A stretch of DNA of 64,000 nt from the NCBI RefSeq assembly GCF_016545825.1, contig NC_052620.1, positions 9,982,001 to 10,046,000 on the forward strand, written 5' to 3'. The position numbers and the translations under genes were made by a program. This document shows positions 10,101 through 21,499 of this stretch, one piece after another (within the stretch, counting starts at the first letter, position 1; every line of letters begins with the position of its first letter). The notes under the pieces were generated by a model. The model searched no databases, was not told the DNA's origin, and saw only the letters and a list, made by a program, of their open reading frames with translations. The stretch comes from Eucalyptus grandis. Lineage: Eukaryota; Streptophyta; Magnoliopsida; Myrtales; Myrtaceae.

Positions 10101-12441
10101 GACAAAGTGGAAGAGTTTTCAAGGCATCCATTATAGTTGGGCATTGACAAATTAATACTAGAATGTTGAACTTTATTAATTATTTTAACTTGAACTATCA
10201 TATCTAGCATAAAATAGGATTTTTCTACTTGTACATGAAGCGGAAGCCTTCTCCACTTTTTTTGAATGACGAGTTAGTAAAGTCTATGGCGGCAATTCTC
10301 ATTTCATAGAAACGCGTGGCTTTGGTTACTACCGTCTGGTAGATGAAATTGAATAATCTATAATGAAGAAAATAATCATTTATGAACATTTTCTGGTAAA
10401 ATAACATTGAATCTCTAATACCCCCATTTACTATTATAGACAGGTGAGATGATAGGTACAAGTCCAAGATCTACTATTCATTATTTGTTTTTTACTTAAT
10501 TTGAATCTTGCGATTTCTGCACATTTCATTTTTTCCTTTTAAATTTGAAACATTCGAAACCCTCAAAATGTGTGCATATTAATATGTACATACAACTCTT
10601 CCTTGGCTAAACGCATAAAGGACAATGGAGGAGTTTTCAGAGCATCCATTCTAGATGAGCATTGTCAAATTAGTGCTAGAAAAGTTGAACTTTATTAACT
10701 GTTTTTACTTGCAATATCATATCAAGCATGGAATATGATTTTTCTACATATCCAAGATATGTAAGCCTTCTCCGCTTTCTTGAAAGGCATATTGGTCAAG
10801 TTTATGATGGCAATTTTTATTTTATAGATATGCGTGACTCTAGTGATCACCGTTCGGTATACAACTTTGAATAATTCATAATATTGCATGACTATGGTGG
10901 CTATTATCATTATATAGAAAATAGAGGGACTTGTGGAATTCCATGTTTTTTGGTTGAGCACAACGCCTCTAAGATAGCAGTGCACTTAATTAGAATCGTT
11001 ATTCGGGTCAAAGTCTTTGGTGGGGTTTATTTGGATGTGGACAATTTTTAGTGCCATAGAATTTCTTCCTTGGCTAAATGCTAAAAGGACAGTGGAAGAG
11101 TTTTCAGGGCATCTATTCTAGATGGGCATTGACAAATTAGTGCTAGAATATTGAACTTTATTAATTGTTTTAACTTGAAATATCTTATCTAGCATGGAAT
11201 AGGATTCTTCTACATGTACACGATGCGGAAGCCTTCTCCACCTTTTTTGAATGACAAGTAAGTCAAGTCTATGGCGGCAATTCTCATTTCGTAGAAATGC
11301 ATGGCTCTAGTTACTACCGTTTGGTAGACGAAATTAAATAATCCGTAATGAAGAAAATAATCATTTATGAACATTTTCCGGCAAAAAAACCTTGAATCTC
11401 TAATACCCTTATTTATTATTGTAGACAATTGAGATGATAGGGACAAGTCCAAGATCTACTATTCATTATTTGTTTTCTACTTAACTTGAATATTGCGATT
11501 TCTACACATTTCTTTTTTTCCTTTTAAATCCGAAACATTTGAAACCCTCATAATGTGTGTATATTAACATGTACATACAACTCTTCCTTGGCTGAATGAA
11601 TAAAGGATGGTGGAGGAGATTTCAGAGCATCCATTTTAGATGGGCATTGTCAAATTAGTGCTAGAAAGTTGAACTTTATTAATTGTTTTTATTTGCAATA
11701 TCATATCAAGCATGAAATAAGATTTTCTACATATCCAAGATATAAAAGCCTTCTCCGCTTTTCTTGAAAGGCATATTCGTCAAGTTTATGGTGGCAATTT
11801 TCATTTCATAGATATGTGTGACTGGTAATCACTTTTCGGTATACAACTTTGAATAATTCATAACATTGCGTGAATATGATGACAATTTTCATCATATAAA
11901 AAATAGAGACTTGTAGAATTCCATGTTTTTTGGTCGAGCGCAATGCCTCTAAGATAGCAATGCACTTAATTAGAATCGTTAAGAAGTCAAAGTCTTCATC
12001 AAATTGTTGGGGTTTAATTGGGTGTTGAAAATTCTTAGTGCCATAAAATTTCTTCCCTGGCTAAATGCAAAAGGAACAGTGGAAAAGATTTCAGGACATC
12101 CATTCTAGATGGGCATTGACAAATTAGTGCTAGAATGTTGAACTTTATTAATTGTTTTTACTTGAAATATCATATCTAGCATGAAATCAGATTTTCTACA
12201 TGTACACGATGTGGAAGCCTTCCCCACTTTCTTTGAATGACAAGATAGTCAAGTTTATTGTGGCAATTCTCATTTCATAGAAATGCGTGGCTCTAGTTAC
12301 TACCGTGCGGTAGACGAAATTGAATAATCGCAATGAAGAAAATAGTCATTTATGAACATTTTCCAGTAAAATAGCCTCGAACCTCCAATACCCCTATTTA
12401 CTATTGTAGACAAGTGAGATGATAGGTACAAGTCCAAGATC
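7154..12441. repeat. Higher-order tandem array, four units of about 1 kb
   Basis: The phrase TTCATTATTTGTTTT begins units near 7156, 8149, 10478 and 11461; the last unit ends at about 12441. Each unit has two diverged halves of about 480-500 bp. Half A starts around CTTCCTTGGCTAAACGCA and half B around CTTCCTTGGCTAAATGCAAA; both then contain ATCCATTCTAGATGGGCATT, a TTGAACTTTATTAATTG word and GAAGCCTTCTCC. The structure is therefore (A-B) x 4. Unit 2 is lengthened by a MULE at 8724-10038. Several minus-strand frames of 80-87 codons recur in both halves. I recognise no known satellite or protein. Confidence 0.85.
8724..10038. mobile_element. Non-autonomous Mutator-like element with very long inverted ends (foldback-like)
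   Basis: The 10-bp target-site duplication TTTACTTGGG lies at 8714-8723 and 10039-10048, a Mutator-like size. Termini are GGGAAATTTTCAAATAAG and its near-complement. Inverted similarity reaches far inward: the GGCCGGTGAATAGAT word, the GAGCACCGGCC word and the CTTGGG words recur inverted, so each arm is about 450 bp and only roughly 9230-9540 is unpaired. The other array units carry the empty site (around 7735, 11020 and 12008). The interior is GC-rich with no transposase; it could be captured or simple-repeat DNA. Confidence 0.85.
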
Positions 12442-14299
12442 TTCAGCCGCAAGTAAAAGATGCAATCTCTTAATGACATTTCAAGCCGACGACTTTTCCA
12501 TTCCTTGATCTACATGGCGCACAATTAAATTGGGCATCTTCTCAACAATTTCATGGTCCATGAAATCTTATGCCTTCTGCTTTGGCTTCTTGATCCATTT
12601 GACTTCCATTTTCTCCATCTTTCTCATAGTTCTCACAAGCTATTCAAGTCTTCTAGTTTCACATGAAATGGATGCTATGGAGATTCTAATTACAATTCTC
12701 AATTAAGATAAACTGATTAAATATCTTTTAAGTTTGATAAAATGCTTGTCAAGTATGTTACAGTTATAAAAACTAACAACACAAGTGATGATATTGAGGT
12801 TCCATTACAAGGGTGTCCTCGATTACTTACAATCCTGCATCTTTGTTCGTACTTTCATATGCTGTGTAAAAAAAAAATTCCTCATAAACTTCATTCAGAG
12901 TATCGGAAAGGATGATGGACATGAGTGTTGCAGAGGTCGAAAGAGATCGAGAATCTCGATCAGTTTCAGTAACCATCCAAGGATGAAATTGTTCGCAAGG
13001 TTCTGTCCATTGGAATGAAGTCGTGCATGATAAAATTATTTAGAAATGGGTCTGGTCTCATGGTTCCAGTACACAAAGCGTGGGCCAAAGATACGATTGG
13101 GCCTACGAAAGCAAGCCCAACCCAAATACATTAAGTCGACTCATAAAATTGAGGACCAGGCCCAACTCACTTAGACTAAATCAAGCCCAAAATTACCAAA
13201 CACGCTCAAGCCCACCTATTCAAAGCCCATTCGAAGGGGAACAAAAAATGGAAACGACGAGCTTTAAACAAAGCCAGCAACATTCATACGTGACGCTACG
13301 GAAAATCCAAGAGATCGAGAGCATTGGACTTAGCTTTAATGGTCAATGTCCTCAACGCGAACGTGAGCTCTCGAGACGATGCAGCGACGGCAACAACAGC
13401 GTCCGAAACAACTGCTCATTCCCGCATTCAGCTGCAACCATGGCGATGATCTGGATCGCCAAATCCGACTCGCAATTTGACTCGACTCAGCTTCCCGGTC
13501 ATGCTCCTAAAGGTTCACGATAGGGCTTGCTTAAAAATTGAAAGGACAAGTCCACCAAGTCCGAGCACGGGTGTAAAAGTGAAACCTCTCTCGGACAATA
13601 TGTCAAACAGAACGTGCGTCACTCAAAATCGCCGTTTCATCTCAACTCTCCCATCAAGCCAAAAGAATCAGTGAACTCACCACCCTCACTTGAACCTTGA
13701 AATCATGTACAATCTCGAAGGAGATGATATGGCTCAAGCTAAGCCTCGCGTGGAGAGCGGAGGGAGGACAGCAGAGAGAGATTCCGCTCGGCTTCATTTT
13801 CTGAAGACTTGGACCAAACTTCATCCGAACGAGAGAAAACCAGAAACCGAAGAGACAGTTTCGTGACTAAAAGCTCAGAAAGGTCGTGTTGATCCCTTCC
13901 GACGAGGCGAAATCTGCGATTGGACAAACTACGGCCAGCGACATAGAGGTGGAATAGAATGGAGGTGATTTAGAGTTGAGGCAAGCGCCTGTGAGCTGGA
14001 GGTAAGCTTCCGGTGATGAACTGAGTGGCGACGTCAAACCAGAGGAAGAAGTTGCGGTGGCCGACAACCCTATTGTAGGAGGAGAATTGAGAACCGAGAA
14101 AGGAATTCTCGCCAGCCGTCGCTGTGAGCGAGAAGTGACGGCACAAGCGGGGAGGAGTGATGATCGAGCGACCGATTACGAACGACCGTGCTGAGGGAAG
14201 AGCTGCCGGTGGCCGCAAGTCGATGAGAGCCACGAGCAGGAGAGAATAAGAGCCCCAAGAGCGAATTCTCCTCTCTTCCCTAAACGCGTGTGCGCGTTT
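12442..14299. other. No confident gene; possible remnants
   Basis: The array ends at 12441. On the minus strand near 12460-12560, a short frame includes DFMDHEIVEKMP and ends in a stop; I do not recognise it. 13080-13523 (+) is open for 147 codons but its composition is unlike a conserved domain. 13739-14258 (-) has overlapping 60-87 codon frames, GC-richer than the surroundings, with no recognised motif. This could be an exon of an unknown minus-strand gene. Confidence 0.35.
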
Positions 14300-15335
14300 T
14301 CCTTCGGGAAAATAAAATTGAGCATCAACGAACTCGGATCACATCCACCCAAAAACAGTCCGGGATACGTCTAATCGTTAACATAAACTCGGAAAAAGTT
14401 GAGTCGATCTTAATCCAAAACATGCTATTTCATTTCGGCTATTCTCCTTCATCAGAAAAAAAAAAAGTATAACAGGGTAAGAGCGTTGCATTGTTAATGG
14501 ACAGAAATGAAGCTGCGACTAGCAACTGTATCAACGACGGAAGCTCCGATCGTCGTTAAGGATCAGAGTCACGGCCAACGAACATATCTTAAGCGAGACC
14601 TAGTCGCTTCAGAACCTTAGGCCATGAATCCGAGCAGAAGGGAGCAAGTTCAATGTCACGTCGAAGGTCGGAACTGGTGAAGGTGGATGGATAGGAGACG
14701 AGCTCTTCAGAGTACTCTGGTCAAGAAAACAGGGGCGAATAGAAGCCTTGGTGCGATTGCAGGAGAAGTGGGATGACGAGCAGTGAAGAGCGGCGACGGC
14801 TGTGTCCTGAGGCGGAAGACCAACGGAGCGGGGCGAGAAAGAGAGAAGAAAGGGAGGAGAAGCCGGGTCGGACGCACACTAGAGAGACAGGCCGAGCAGG
14901 TGCAGGGTCGCGGCTGGGCCCAAGAGGGCTGGGTCAAACCGGCCTGATTCAATTTTTTCTTTTCTTTTTTCAAGTAAAGATGGTTCGCCAAACCGGCAAA
15001 AACTAGCAAAATTAGGTTTCGACAACTACCTGCTACTTTCTTTTCATCAAGTGACCACTCAATTCACACATCTATAATAACTATTCATCACATATCAACT
15101 TAATTAAGTAATCACTCAATTCTTGAAAAACTTATTCTTTTCTCTACAAAGGTAAAAAGAAGTAGCCTACGCAATTCCTAAAGACACCGGCGATCACAAG
15201 CACTTGTTGTGTGTACCTCGACCTGGCCTATATAACAAACCAAAAGCGAATCATGTCTCACTTTTCTTATGGTTTCCATATTATCCCTTGAAAAAAGGAA
15301 AGAAATAAGTTCCAACAAGAAGCAAGGATAAATTA
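14300..15335. repeat. Segment A2, second copy of 5185-6970 (lacks the MITE)
   Basis: Aligned with A1 from GAGCATCAACGAACTCGG to AAGAAATAAGTTCCAACAAG. At the MITE site it reads GGGCTGGGTCAAACCGGCC, with no element. It stops just before the RLP pseudogene, as A1 stops just before the tandem array. Confidence 0.7.
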
Positions 15336-15526
15336 GATCTTACTTTGTTCACTTGGATGAGACTATACTTAAATGATAAAAAGGCCATAATAATAAACAT
15401 GTAATCGGTCCCATGACACCTCAACAGATTTACTCATCATATAACAATGCAAAGAATGAATAGTCGAGATTCTCATTTTTTATAAGATCTACAAGCGTTT
15501 CTCATCCACTTCTTTCTCATATTAGC

Positions 15527-16940
15527 TCATTTTCTTTCAAGCAACCCTGCGAGCCATTCAAAATTTCTAGATCCGAGAACAATGTATCCTAAAGAGACTC
15601 TAGCTACGGTTCCACATCCATAACCCATCAATATGGATGTCCACTCAAACCAGCCTTCGTGCCTTGTATCATTTTCTTGAAGAATGGTTACTGGTGGAAT
15701 TTCTCGTGGACTGTTTGTGCATGTCTTTGGCAATGGAAATCTGTATAGTCTAGGATTCTTGGAAAATGAGCCGCTCTTGAATGTGTTGAATTGCCTTCCT
15801 TGAGGAATAGGTCCGATGAGCTTTTTCTCTGAGAGGTTCAAGAATGCAAGATACGTCAAATCCGCTAGTTCTTGAGGAATCCTTCCAATGAACTTGTTTG
15901 AAGAGAGGTCTAGTCATTCAAGTTCCGTCAAATTGCCAGTAGACAAAGGGATATAGCCTATGAGATTGTTGTGGAAAAAGTTTAGCCCTTTGAGCGACTT
16001 TAGGTTTCCAATATCCATGGGAAGCTCCCCAACAAAATGGTTGCTCGATAAGTCGATACTTGTGAAAACAGTTAGAATTTTCACCAACCATATCTCCAGT
16101 CGTTTCATGGTCACCATGATTGAATTTTGATAATTATCATCTCCCATATATTGCAGCTTGCCTCGTCTTTTATCCTAATTCATCATGGCAGTAAGCTTCA
16201 TAATATATCTAATGGGTAAAGCACCTCTCAGATTGTTGTTGGACAGGTCGAAGATGTGCAATTCAGAAAGCGAGCTTCTCTAGGACTACTTATGAAGCCA
16301 TGGAACATGTTGGACCTCAAAACAAGAACCCGTAGCTTGAGAAGGGTTCCCAACCACTGGGAATGTATCCTCGATTCTATTGTTGCCAAGATCCAAAACT
16401 TCCAAATTTTCACAACGTAGCAAGAATCGTGGCAATGTCCCTTCAAATCAATTCTGACTAAAGTCAATAGTCCTTAAGTTGCTGTCTTCAGCAAATTTTC
16501 TAGGGATCACACCGTGAATCATGTTCATGCGGAGGTTAAGGATCGAGAGATTTTTTATAAGGTTCATCAAGCACTCTGGCAAGGTGCCCATCAAACTATT
16601 ATTGGACAAGTCAAGGACTCTGAGCTTAGTGGCATTGCATATCAAAGGGGAAACCTTTCCACCAATCTTGTTGTTTGCACTAAAATAGAATCGAGTGGTG
16701 GGTGGTGGAATTGGAAGAGAACCTTCAAATCTGTTGTTGGATAGATCAAGCGTCACCAGATTCAATCGATGGAGAAAATATTCTTCAAGCCATTGACCCC
16801 CTAAATTATTATTAGATATGGAAAAATAATAAAGCATGGAGGGAACAAATGGAGCAAATAAAGGATCGATTTGACCATGGAATTCATTGAACTGAAGAGC
16901 GATGAACTGTAATGAGGGGGCTTCTAGCAACCACTTTAAA
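15527..16940 (-). pseudogene. LRR receptor-like protein (RLP, Cf-9/Hcr9 type), truncated and frame-broken
   Basis: RLPs are plasma-membrane receptors with extracellular leucine-rich repeats and a short cytoplasmic tail, often used in pathogen sensing. Reading minus from 16940, broken frames show LRR units (LVTLDLSNNRFEGSLP, LRVLDLSNNSLMGTLP), the island-like linker, the last LRRs (IDLSSNHFVGELP), the juxta-LRR motif GPIPQGRQFNTF, a proline/cysteine cap and a transmembrane stretch (GYGCGTVARVSLGYIV), ending at the stop at 15527. Only about 450 of the usual 800-1000 residues remain. Frames change near 16450, 16230 and 15910. The N-terminal part is replaced at about 16940 by the repeat that follows. 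Confidence 0.85.
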
Positions 16941-17160
16941 AGGACATGTGGACTCCTGAGTGCCACAACTTTGCACAAGGGACATTTAAGTGCCATAACT
17001 TACGAAAGGTACACTTAAGTGCCAAAATCGGAGCAAAATTGATTACTTGAGTGTCAATCCGGCCAAATTGCTTACGTGGCATTTTTCGGCGATTTCTGGC
17101 GACTTTTTTACTGATGTGGCAAATGTTTTTTTTTTTTTTTTATAAAAAAAAAAAGCCAAC
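16940..17160. mobile_element. Dispersed-repeat terminus breaking the RLP, possible MULE end
   Basis: The RLP homology stops at GAGGGGGCTTCTAGCAAC; a different sequence follows, with repeated phrases GAGTGCCACAAC, AAGTGCCATAAC and AAGTGCCAAAATC, then a poly-T/poly-A hairpin at 17127-17153. This periodic wording is typical of terminal regions of plant DNA elements. With the Mutator-type fragment at 18486-18948 it may be one end of the same element. No matching opposite terminus was found. Confidence 0.4.
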
Positions 17161-18485
17161 ATGGACAACAAAAACGACATCGTCCATCCACATTGAGTGC
17201 GCGACCGAACGACATCGTTAGGTCATTGTGCACCGACCTAAACGCCGTTCCTCCCCGTTCGCGTTCACAGTAGATCTCAGCCCTTCTCTCCGTCGTCGTT
17301 CATGCCCAGAGCTGGTCATCGGTCGCCGTCGTTAGTCGCCATTGTTGGTCGCCGTCGCCGCTCACCGCTCACCATTGTTGGTCATCATCACCACTCACCA
17401 TCGTCACTTGTCCAAGTTCGACCCTTTCTCCCCCTCCCTTGTAATGAAATTAAGGCTCGATTATTTAATTAGGGCTCGCTCGATTATTTTATTAGGGCTT
17501 GATTATTTTATTACAGCTTCAATGGAATTTGTGTTGATACACTTCAACTGAAACTTGCTGACATCACACATAGAGACCAGATTTCTCATTATTTTCATGA
17601 ATTTTTCTTTCAAGTCAATGTCGAGTATGCTTTGATTGTTGAGTCACTAGCTATGTATCTCTTTAAGAGCATCCTAATAAAGCAGGTGACTAATGCATCT
17701 CCGAGAAGAAAATTAAGTCCTTGAACCACCCCCGCTTGTGAGGTGTATAGGGTATGTCCTTGAACCACCCGCTTGTGAAGTCGTCTAGGTATGTTTATCA
17801 ATCCAAAATCCTGAATGAGAACATAACAACCGTAGGTAGAATTTTATTGGTAAAGTTACAAACTAAGAAAAAGTTTCAAGCATGAAGAATAAGAACTTGA
17901 AAGGGTATTAAAGCATGTTTTTGTGAAGCTATTTCTGGAATTGGCTCTGCAGCTTGCGTCGTCTTCTTTGAGAAAGGTATTGCCTGCTTGTCCAAATTTG
18001 TTATGGGTTAGGATAGTCTAAGACTTTGGAGTGATCTGTCCGTGCTTCATTTTCTCTTTGTTTTTCTTTAACTTTAGCGACATAAAATGCTTCCAAGTTT
18101 AGTTGTTCTAATTTTAGTTTAAAATTCTAAAGGAATTTGTAGGAGTCAGCGGCTGTGATTTGATTAAGTTGATGTCAGAGTATGCTTTGATTTGCTTAAG
18201 TTGATGTACATTCTCTCACATTGCAAGTTTAGTGCAGTAGACAAAATTGCTTGGGCTGTGATTGTTGTGAGGACCTGCACTTATTGTGGGGACCTCTGTT
18301 TTTTGTTAATATTTTAAAGGAAGGGAAGTTAAATAATTAAAGTGCCGACTCTTTTTTGGCTGTCGTGAAAAGATATTGTTAGTGTGGGGACCTCTATTTA
18401 CTAAAGTCCATGAGAGTGGGGACTCCCATGTGCAATTGTTTAGTGGTCCCAAAAACTAATGATTATTTTTCTTGTTCTTGGTGCA
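17160..18485. other. Non-coding part of the suspected Mutator element
   Basis: After a short Arg/His-rich open frame (17342-17551) the sequence is AT-rich. 17700-17790 holds a small imperfect tandem repeat (GTCCTTGAACCACCC about 45 bp apart). The word GTGGGGACCTCTATT recurs between 18270 and 18420. A splice acceptor-like TTGGTGCAG ends just before 18488, suggesting this is 5' leader and intron sequence. Confidence 0.35.
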
Positions 18486-18948
18486 GGAATGGCTCATGAC
18501 AGGGATTATGTTGCCGTCATAGTTTGCTACGATGGGGAATTTGTGATTAGGGAGGATGAGTGGGAGTATGAGGGTGGAAATGAGGGCACTATCTTTGTGG
18601 ATATAAAGAATGCATCTTATATAGGATTTCTTAGGAATATAAAGACTTATTTGCCTTGTAAAGTTTAGAAGTTGATGTATTGTATTTCTGGGAAAGACTT
18701 AAGAGATGGTTTGAGATGCTTAAAAGATGATAATGGTCTTAGGGATGTTCTATACTATTATCTTCATGGTGAAGAGGTAAAAATATTTGTTGAGTACAAT
18801 AGTAAAAGTGAGGATGAAGATGATGATGGAGAGAGCACCGCAAAGAGCACAAAAAAGGAGATGGTATTCAAGCTTGAGATCGATGAGCTCGAGATTCATC
18901 TAGCAACTAGCCCAAAAAGAAGAAGATGGGAAACAAAGAAAAGAAAAT
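18486..18948 (+). pseudogene. MuDR transposase N-terminal (PB1-like) fragment with one in-frame stop
   Basis: Starting at ATG 18490, the frame reads through a domain with YDGEFVIREDEWEYEGG and, after a TAG at 18666-18668, continues in the same frame with the motifs GLRCLKDDNGLRDVLYY and GEEVKIFVE, then an acidic tail (SEDEDDDGE) and a basic end. The D-G-L-R-x-L-x-x-D pattern followed by a hydrophobic strand and an acidic linker is typical of the PB1-like N-terminal domain of plant MULE transposases. The catalytic DDE domain and zinc knuckle are absent. A single substitution separates the two halves. Confidence 0.6.
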
Positions 18949-19129
18949 GAAAAAAATGAAAAACTGAAAAGAAAATGAAAAGAAATAGAAAAGGAAAAAG
19001 AAATTAAAAATAATTTGAATTAAAATAGAAAAAGAAAATTAAAATATAATTCGAATAAAAAAGAAAAGAAAAGAAGAAAGGGGAAAAGGAAGCGAGGATT
19101 TGTAGAAGTGTGAAATAAAATAAATTAAG

Positions 19130-19290
19130 TGAGGAAAATATTTTCCACTTTTCAAAAATGGGAAATATTTTCCCCTAATTTATAAAACTTTTTCCTTTCA
19201 TAGAAAACATTTTCCTAAGAAATTCATTTTCTGTGAAACGAACGCTAGAAAATCCAAAAACGTTTTTTCGAAAATTATATTTCACGAAAC
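19130..19290. mobile_element. Decayed DNA-transposon remnant with GAAACGAAC-type words
   Basis: Imperfect inverted phrases (GGAAAATATTTTCC, CATTTTCTGTGAAACGAACGC, ATATTTCACGAAACGAACAAAGCC) form the kind of end seen in many short plant hAT-type elements. The flanks resume sequence similar to the GH5 upstream region at about 19300. No target-site duplication was identified. Confidence 0.35.
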
Positions 19291-20343
19291 GAACAAAGCC
19301 TAAGATAAATAATATTACATTTGGTCTTAAGACTATGGAGATTAAACAATCCGCTGTCCTTTTAATATTGCAGCAGGACGCATTATATGGTTAAAGATAG
19401 AATATGCGCATTAAGATAAAAAAAATATTGCATTTGGTCTTCTTTGCTGTGACATTAAACGGTCCACTGTCCTTTTAATATCGCATCTGGATGCATCATA
19501 TGTTTAAGACAGAATATGCACTGTTGCCCTTTCCTCTTGTAAGGAACCAACGAAACTTGTTAAAAACGCTAATGCTCCGAGGCCGGCTGAAATGGATCCA
19601 TGGTATTCGACCATTCCCCTTGGTCAAAGGCATCATTCCGTGCGATGGGGGATGTACGGTCGGTGCGTGAGTGCCGATGCATGGAGCCAACAGCCTTCCG
19701 TTTTGTTCTTGTCTTTGCTTGGAGGATCGTTTTGTGGTTAGTGATTTCTCAAAAGAGAACAGAAAATCTGGGAAGAATTGCTTTTCCGAAGTCAAAAGTA
19801 GCGTGAGGACAAAAGGAACAGGCACCTACCCCAAGCGACCAGATTCCAAGGGTTTTGGGAAATAGGCGAGGATTTGACAGAGCACTTGGAAGGGGAGAAA
19901 AGGAACCGGTACCCCATACTCGCTAGTGTCGTGTGCCCATATGGGATACCTAGGGTACTAGGTCCCATTCCAATCAGGACCGACGATTCATGTTTTTACA
20001 CTGCGCTCGCGTCGATTACTATGTCATTACAATAATATTTTGGCACAACCGCAAGATGTTATTTTGGCGAACGTATCAATTCGTTTGAGTTTCGAATTAG
20101 GTCTACTTTATCGAGTTTTAATTTTACTCTATAAATTCATGCCATGGTCATATTGTGTTCTTGCGTCGCATCGAGGATTACCACCTTGGTTGCACGTCGG
20201 ATTTTTTTCTTCTTTTTTTTTTTCTTGCACGTCAGATTTTAACACATTAAATTTTGTTGCGGAATAATGCACCGAAAATCCTAAATCCAAATCATTCTAA
20301 TTTAGTCTAATATCACAAAAAATCCCAAAGTGACTTTACTATA

Positions 20344-21045
20344 TGTAACATCCCGGGCCCCATTGTGTAATATTGTCCGCTTTGGGTCACCCGCCCTAGC
20401 GCGGACAAACCACCATCCCAGCCACGGTCTTTTTCCTCACGGCTTTAAAACACGTTATACAGGATAGAGGGACCCAAGCCTTATAAGCTAACCAAGACCT
20501 CCCTCCCTAAGCAATGTGGGACAAGAGAAGAGGCTGTCACACTCTCCACCTCTTAATAGAACAGCGTCCCCACGGGCGTCAGAACAGCTCAGAACAGCAT
20601 TCGAGAGCTGTGGTCCCACACGCGGTTTGGCCCCACGGGCGTCAGAATAGCTCAGAACATCATTCGAGCTGTGGTCCCACACGCAATCGGGAGTCGGCTC
20701 CGATATCACTTGTAACATCCCGGGCTCAGAACAGCATTCGAGAGCTGTGGTCCCACGCGCGGTCTGGCCCCACGGGCGTCAGAATAACTCAGAACATCAT
20801 TCGAGCTGTGGTCCCACACTCGGTCGGGAGTCGGTTTTGATACCACTTGTAACATCCCGGGCCCCACTGTGTAATATTGTTCGCTTTGGGTCACCCGCCC
20901 TGACGCGGACGAATCGCCATCCCAGCCACAGTCTTTTCCCTCACAGCTTTAAAATGTGTTACACAGGTTAGAGGGACCCAAGCCTTATAAGTTAACCAAG
21001 ACCTCCCTCCCTAAGCGATGTGGGACAAGAGAGGAGACTGTCACA
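20344..21045 (-). mobile_element. Complete TRIM retroelement
   Basis: Two 198-bp LTRs (20344-20541 and 20848-21045) begin TGTAACATCCCGGG and end CTGTCACA on the plus strand, flanked by the 5-bp direct repeat CTATA (20339-20343 and 21046-21050). The internal side of the right LTR carries TGATACCA, the complement of TGGTATCA, the usual initiator-tRNA-Met primer site; the element therefore runs on the minus strand. The 306-bp interior has no gag or pol, as expected of a TRIM mobilised in trans. Confidence 0.9.
20690..20848. repeat. Internal tandem duplication of the TRIM, including an LTR-edge fragment
   Basis: Inside the TRIM, ATATCACTTGTAACATCCCGGG (20703-20724) repeats the primer-site/LTR junction of the right end, and the body CTCAGAACAGCATTCGAGAG to GGGAGTCGG occurs twice (about 20588-20698 and 20725-20835). 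One more partial LTR edge therefore sits between the two full LTRs. Confidence 0.7.
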
Positions 21046-21499
21046 CTATAAACTAATTTTGTGACCAATTAATACACTCCGCAATAAATTTACTCAAAAC
21101 TAATTTTTGAACATCAAAAATCCTAAATTAGTAAATTTGTAATAAGTTTACCCTCCTTTTTAAAAAAAAAAAAATTAGAGTAATTCACAATTATGATAAA
21201 TGGAGAATAAAACCCAAAATTGATATATTTGTGAAATGCCACATGCCATTCAACTCAACATTTGACAATAAAATTTAATAAAACTAACAAATGGTAAATT
21301 TGTCACGAATGTATAAGTTTAGGATTTATTGTAATAAAAATAATTAATTTAGGTTTAATTTATCATAGTTGTACAAATTTTGGTTAGTCATAACCCCTTA
21401 ATTTATTCAATTTTATCTTGGACCTTTTTTTCCAAAAAAAAAAAAAAAAAATACAATAAAACCCTTTCAATGAATTTTCATATGAAACTGCCAATGTGT

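Noticed and set aside
16514..16744. Plus-strand ORF across the RLP region
   Set aside because: Antisense to recognisable leucine-rich repeats.
20488..20971. Four ORFs of 62-108 codons
   Set aside because: They fall in the TRIM; its internal duplication makes the same non-coding sequence look like a repeated protein.
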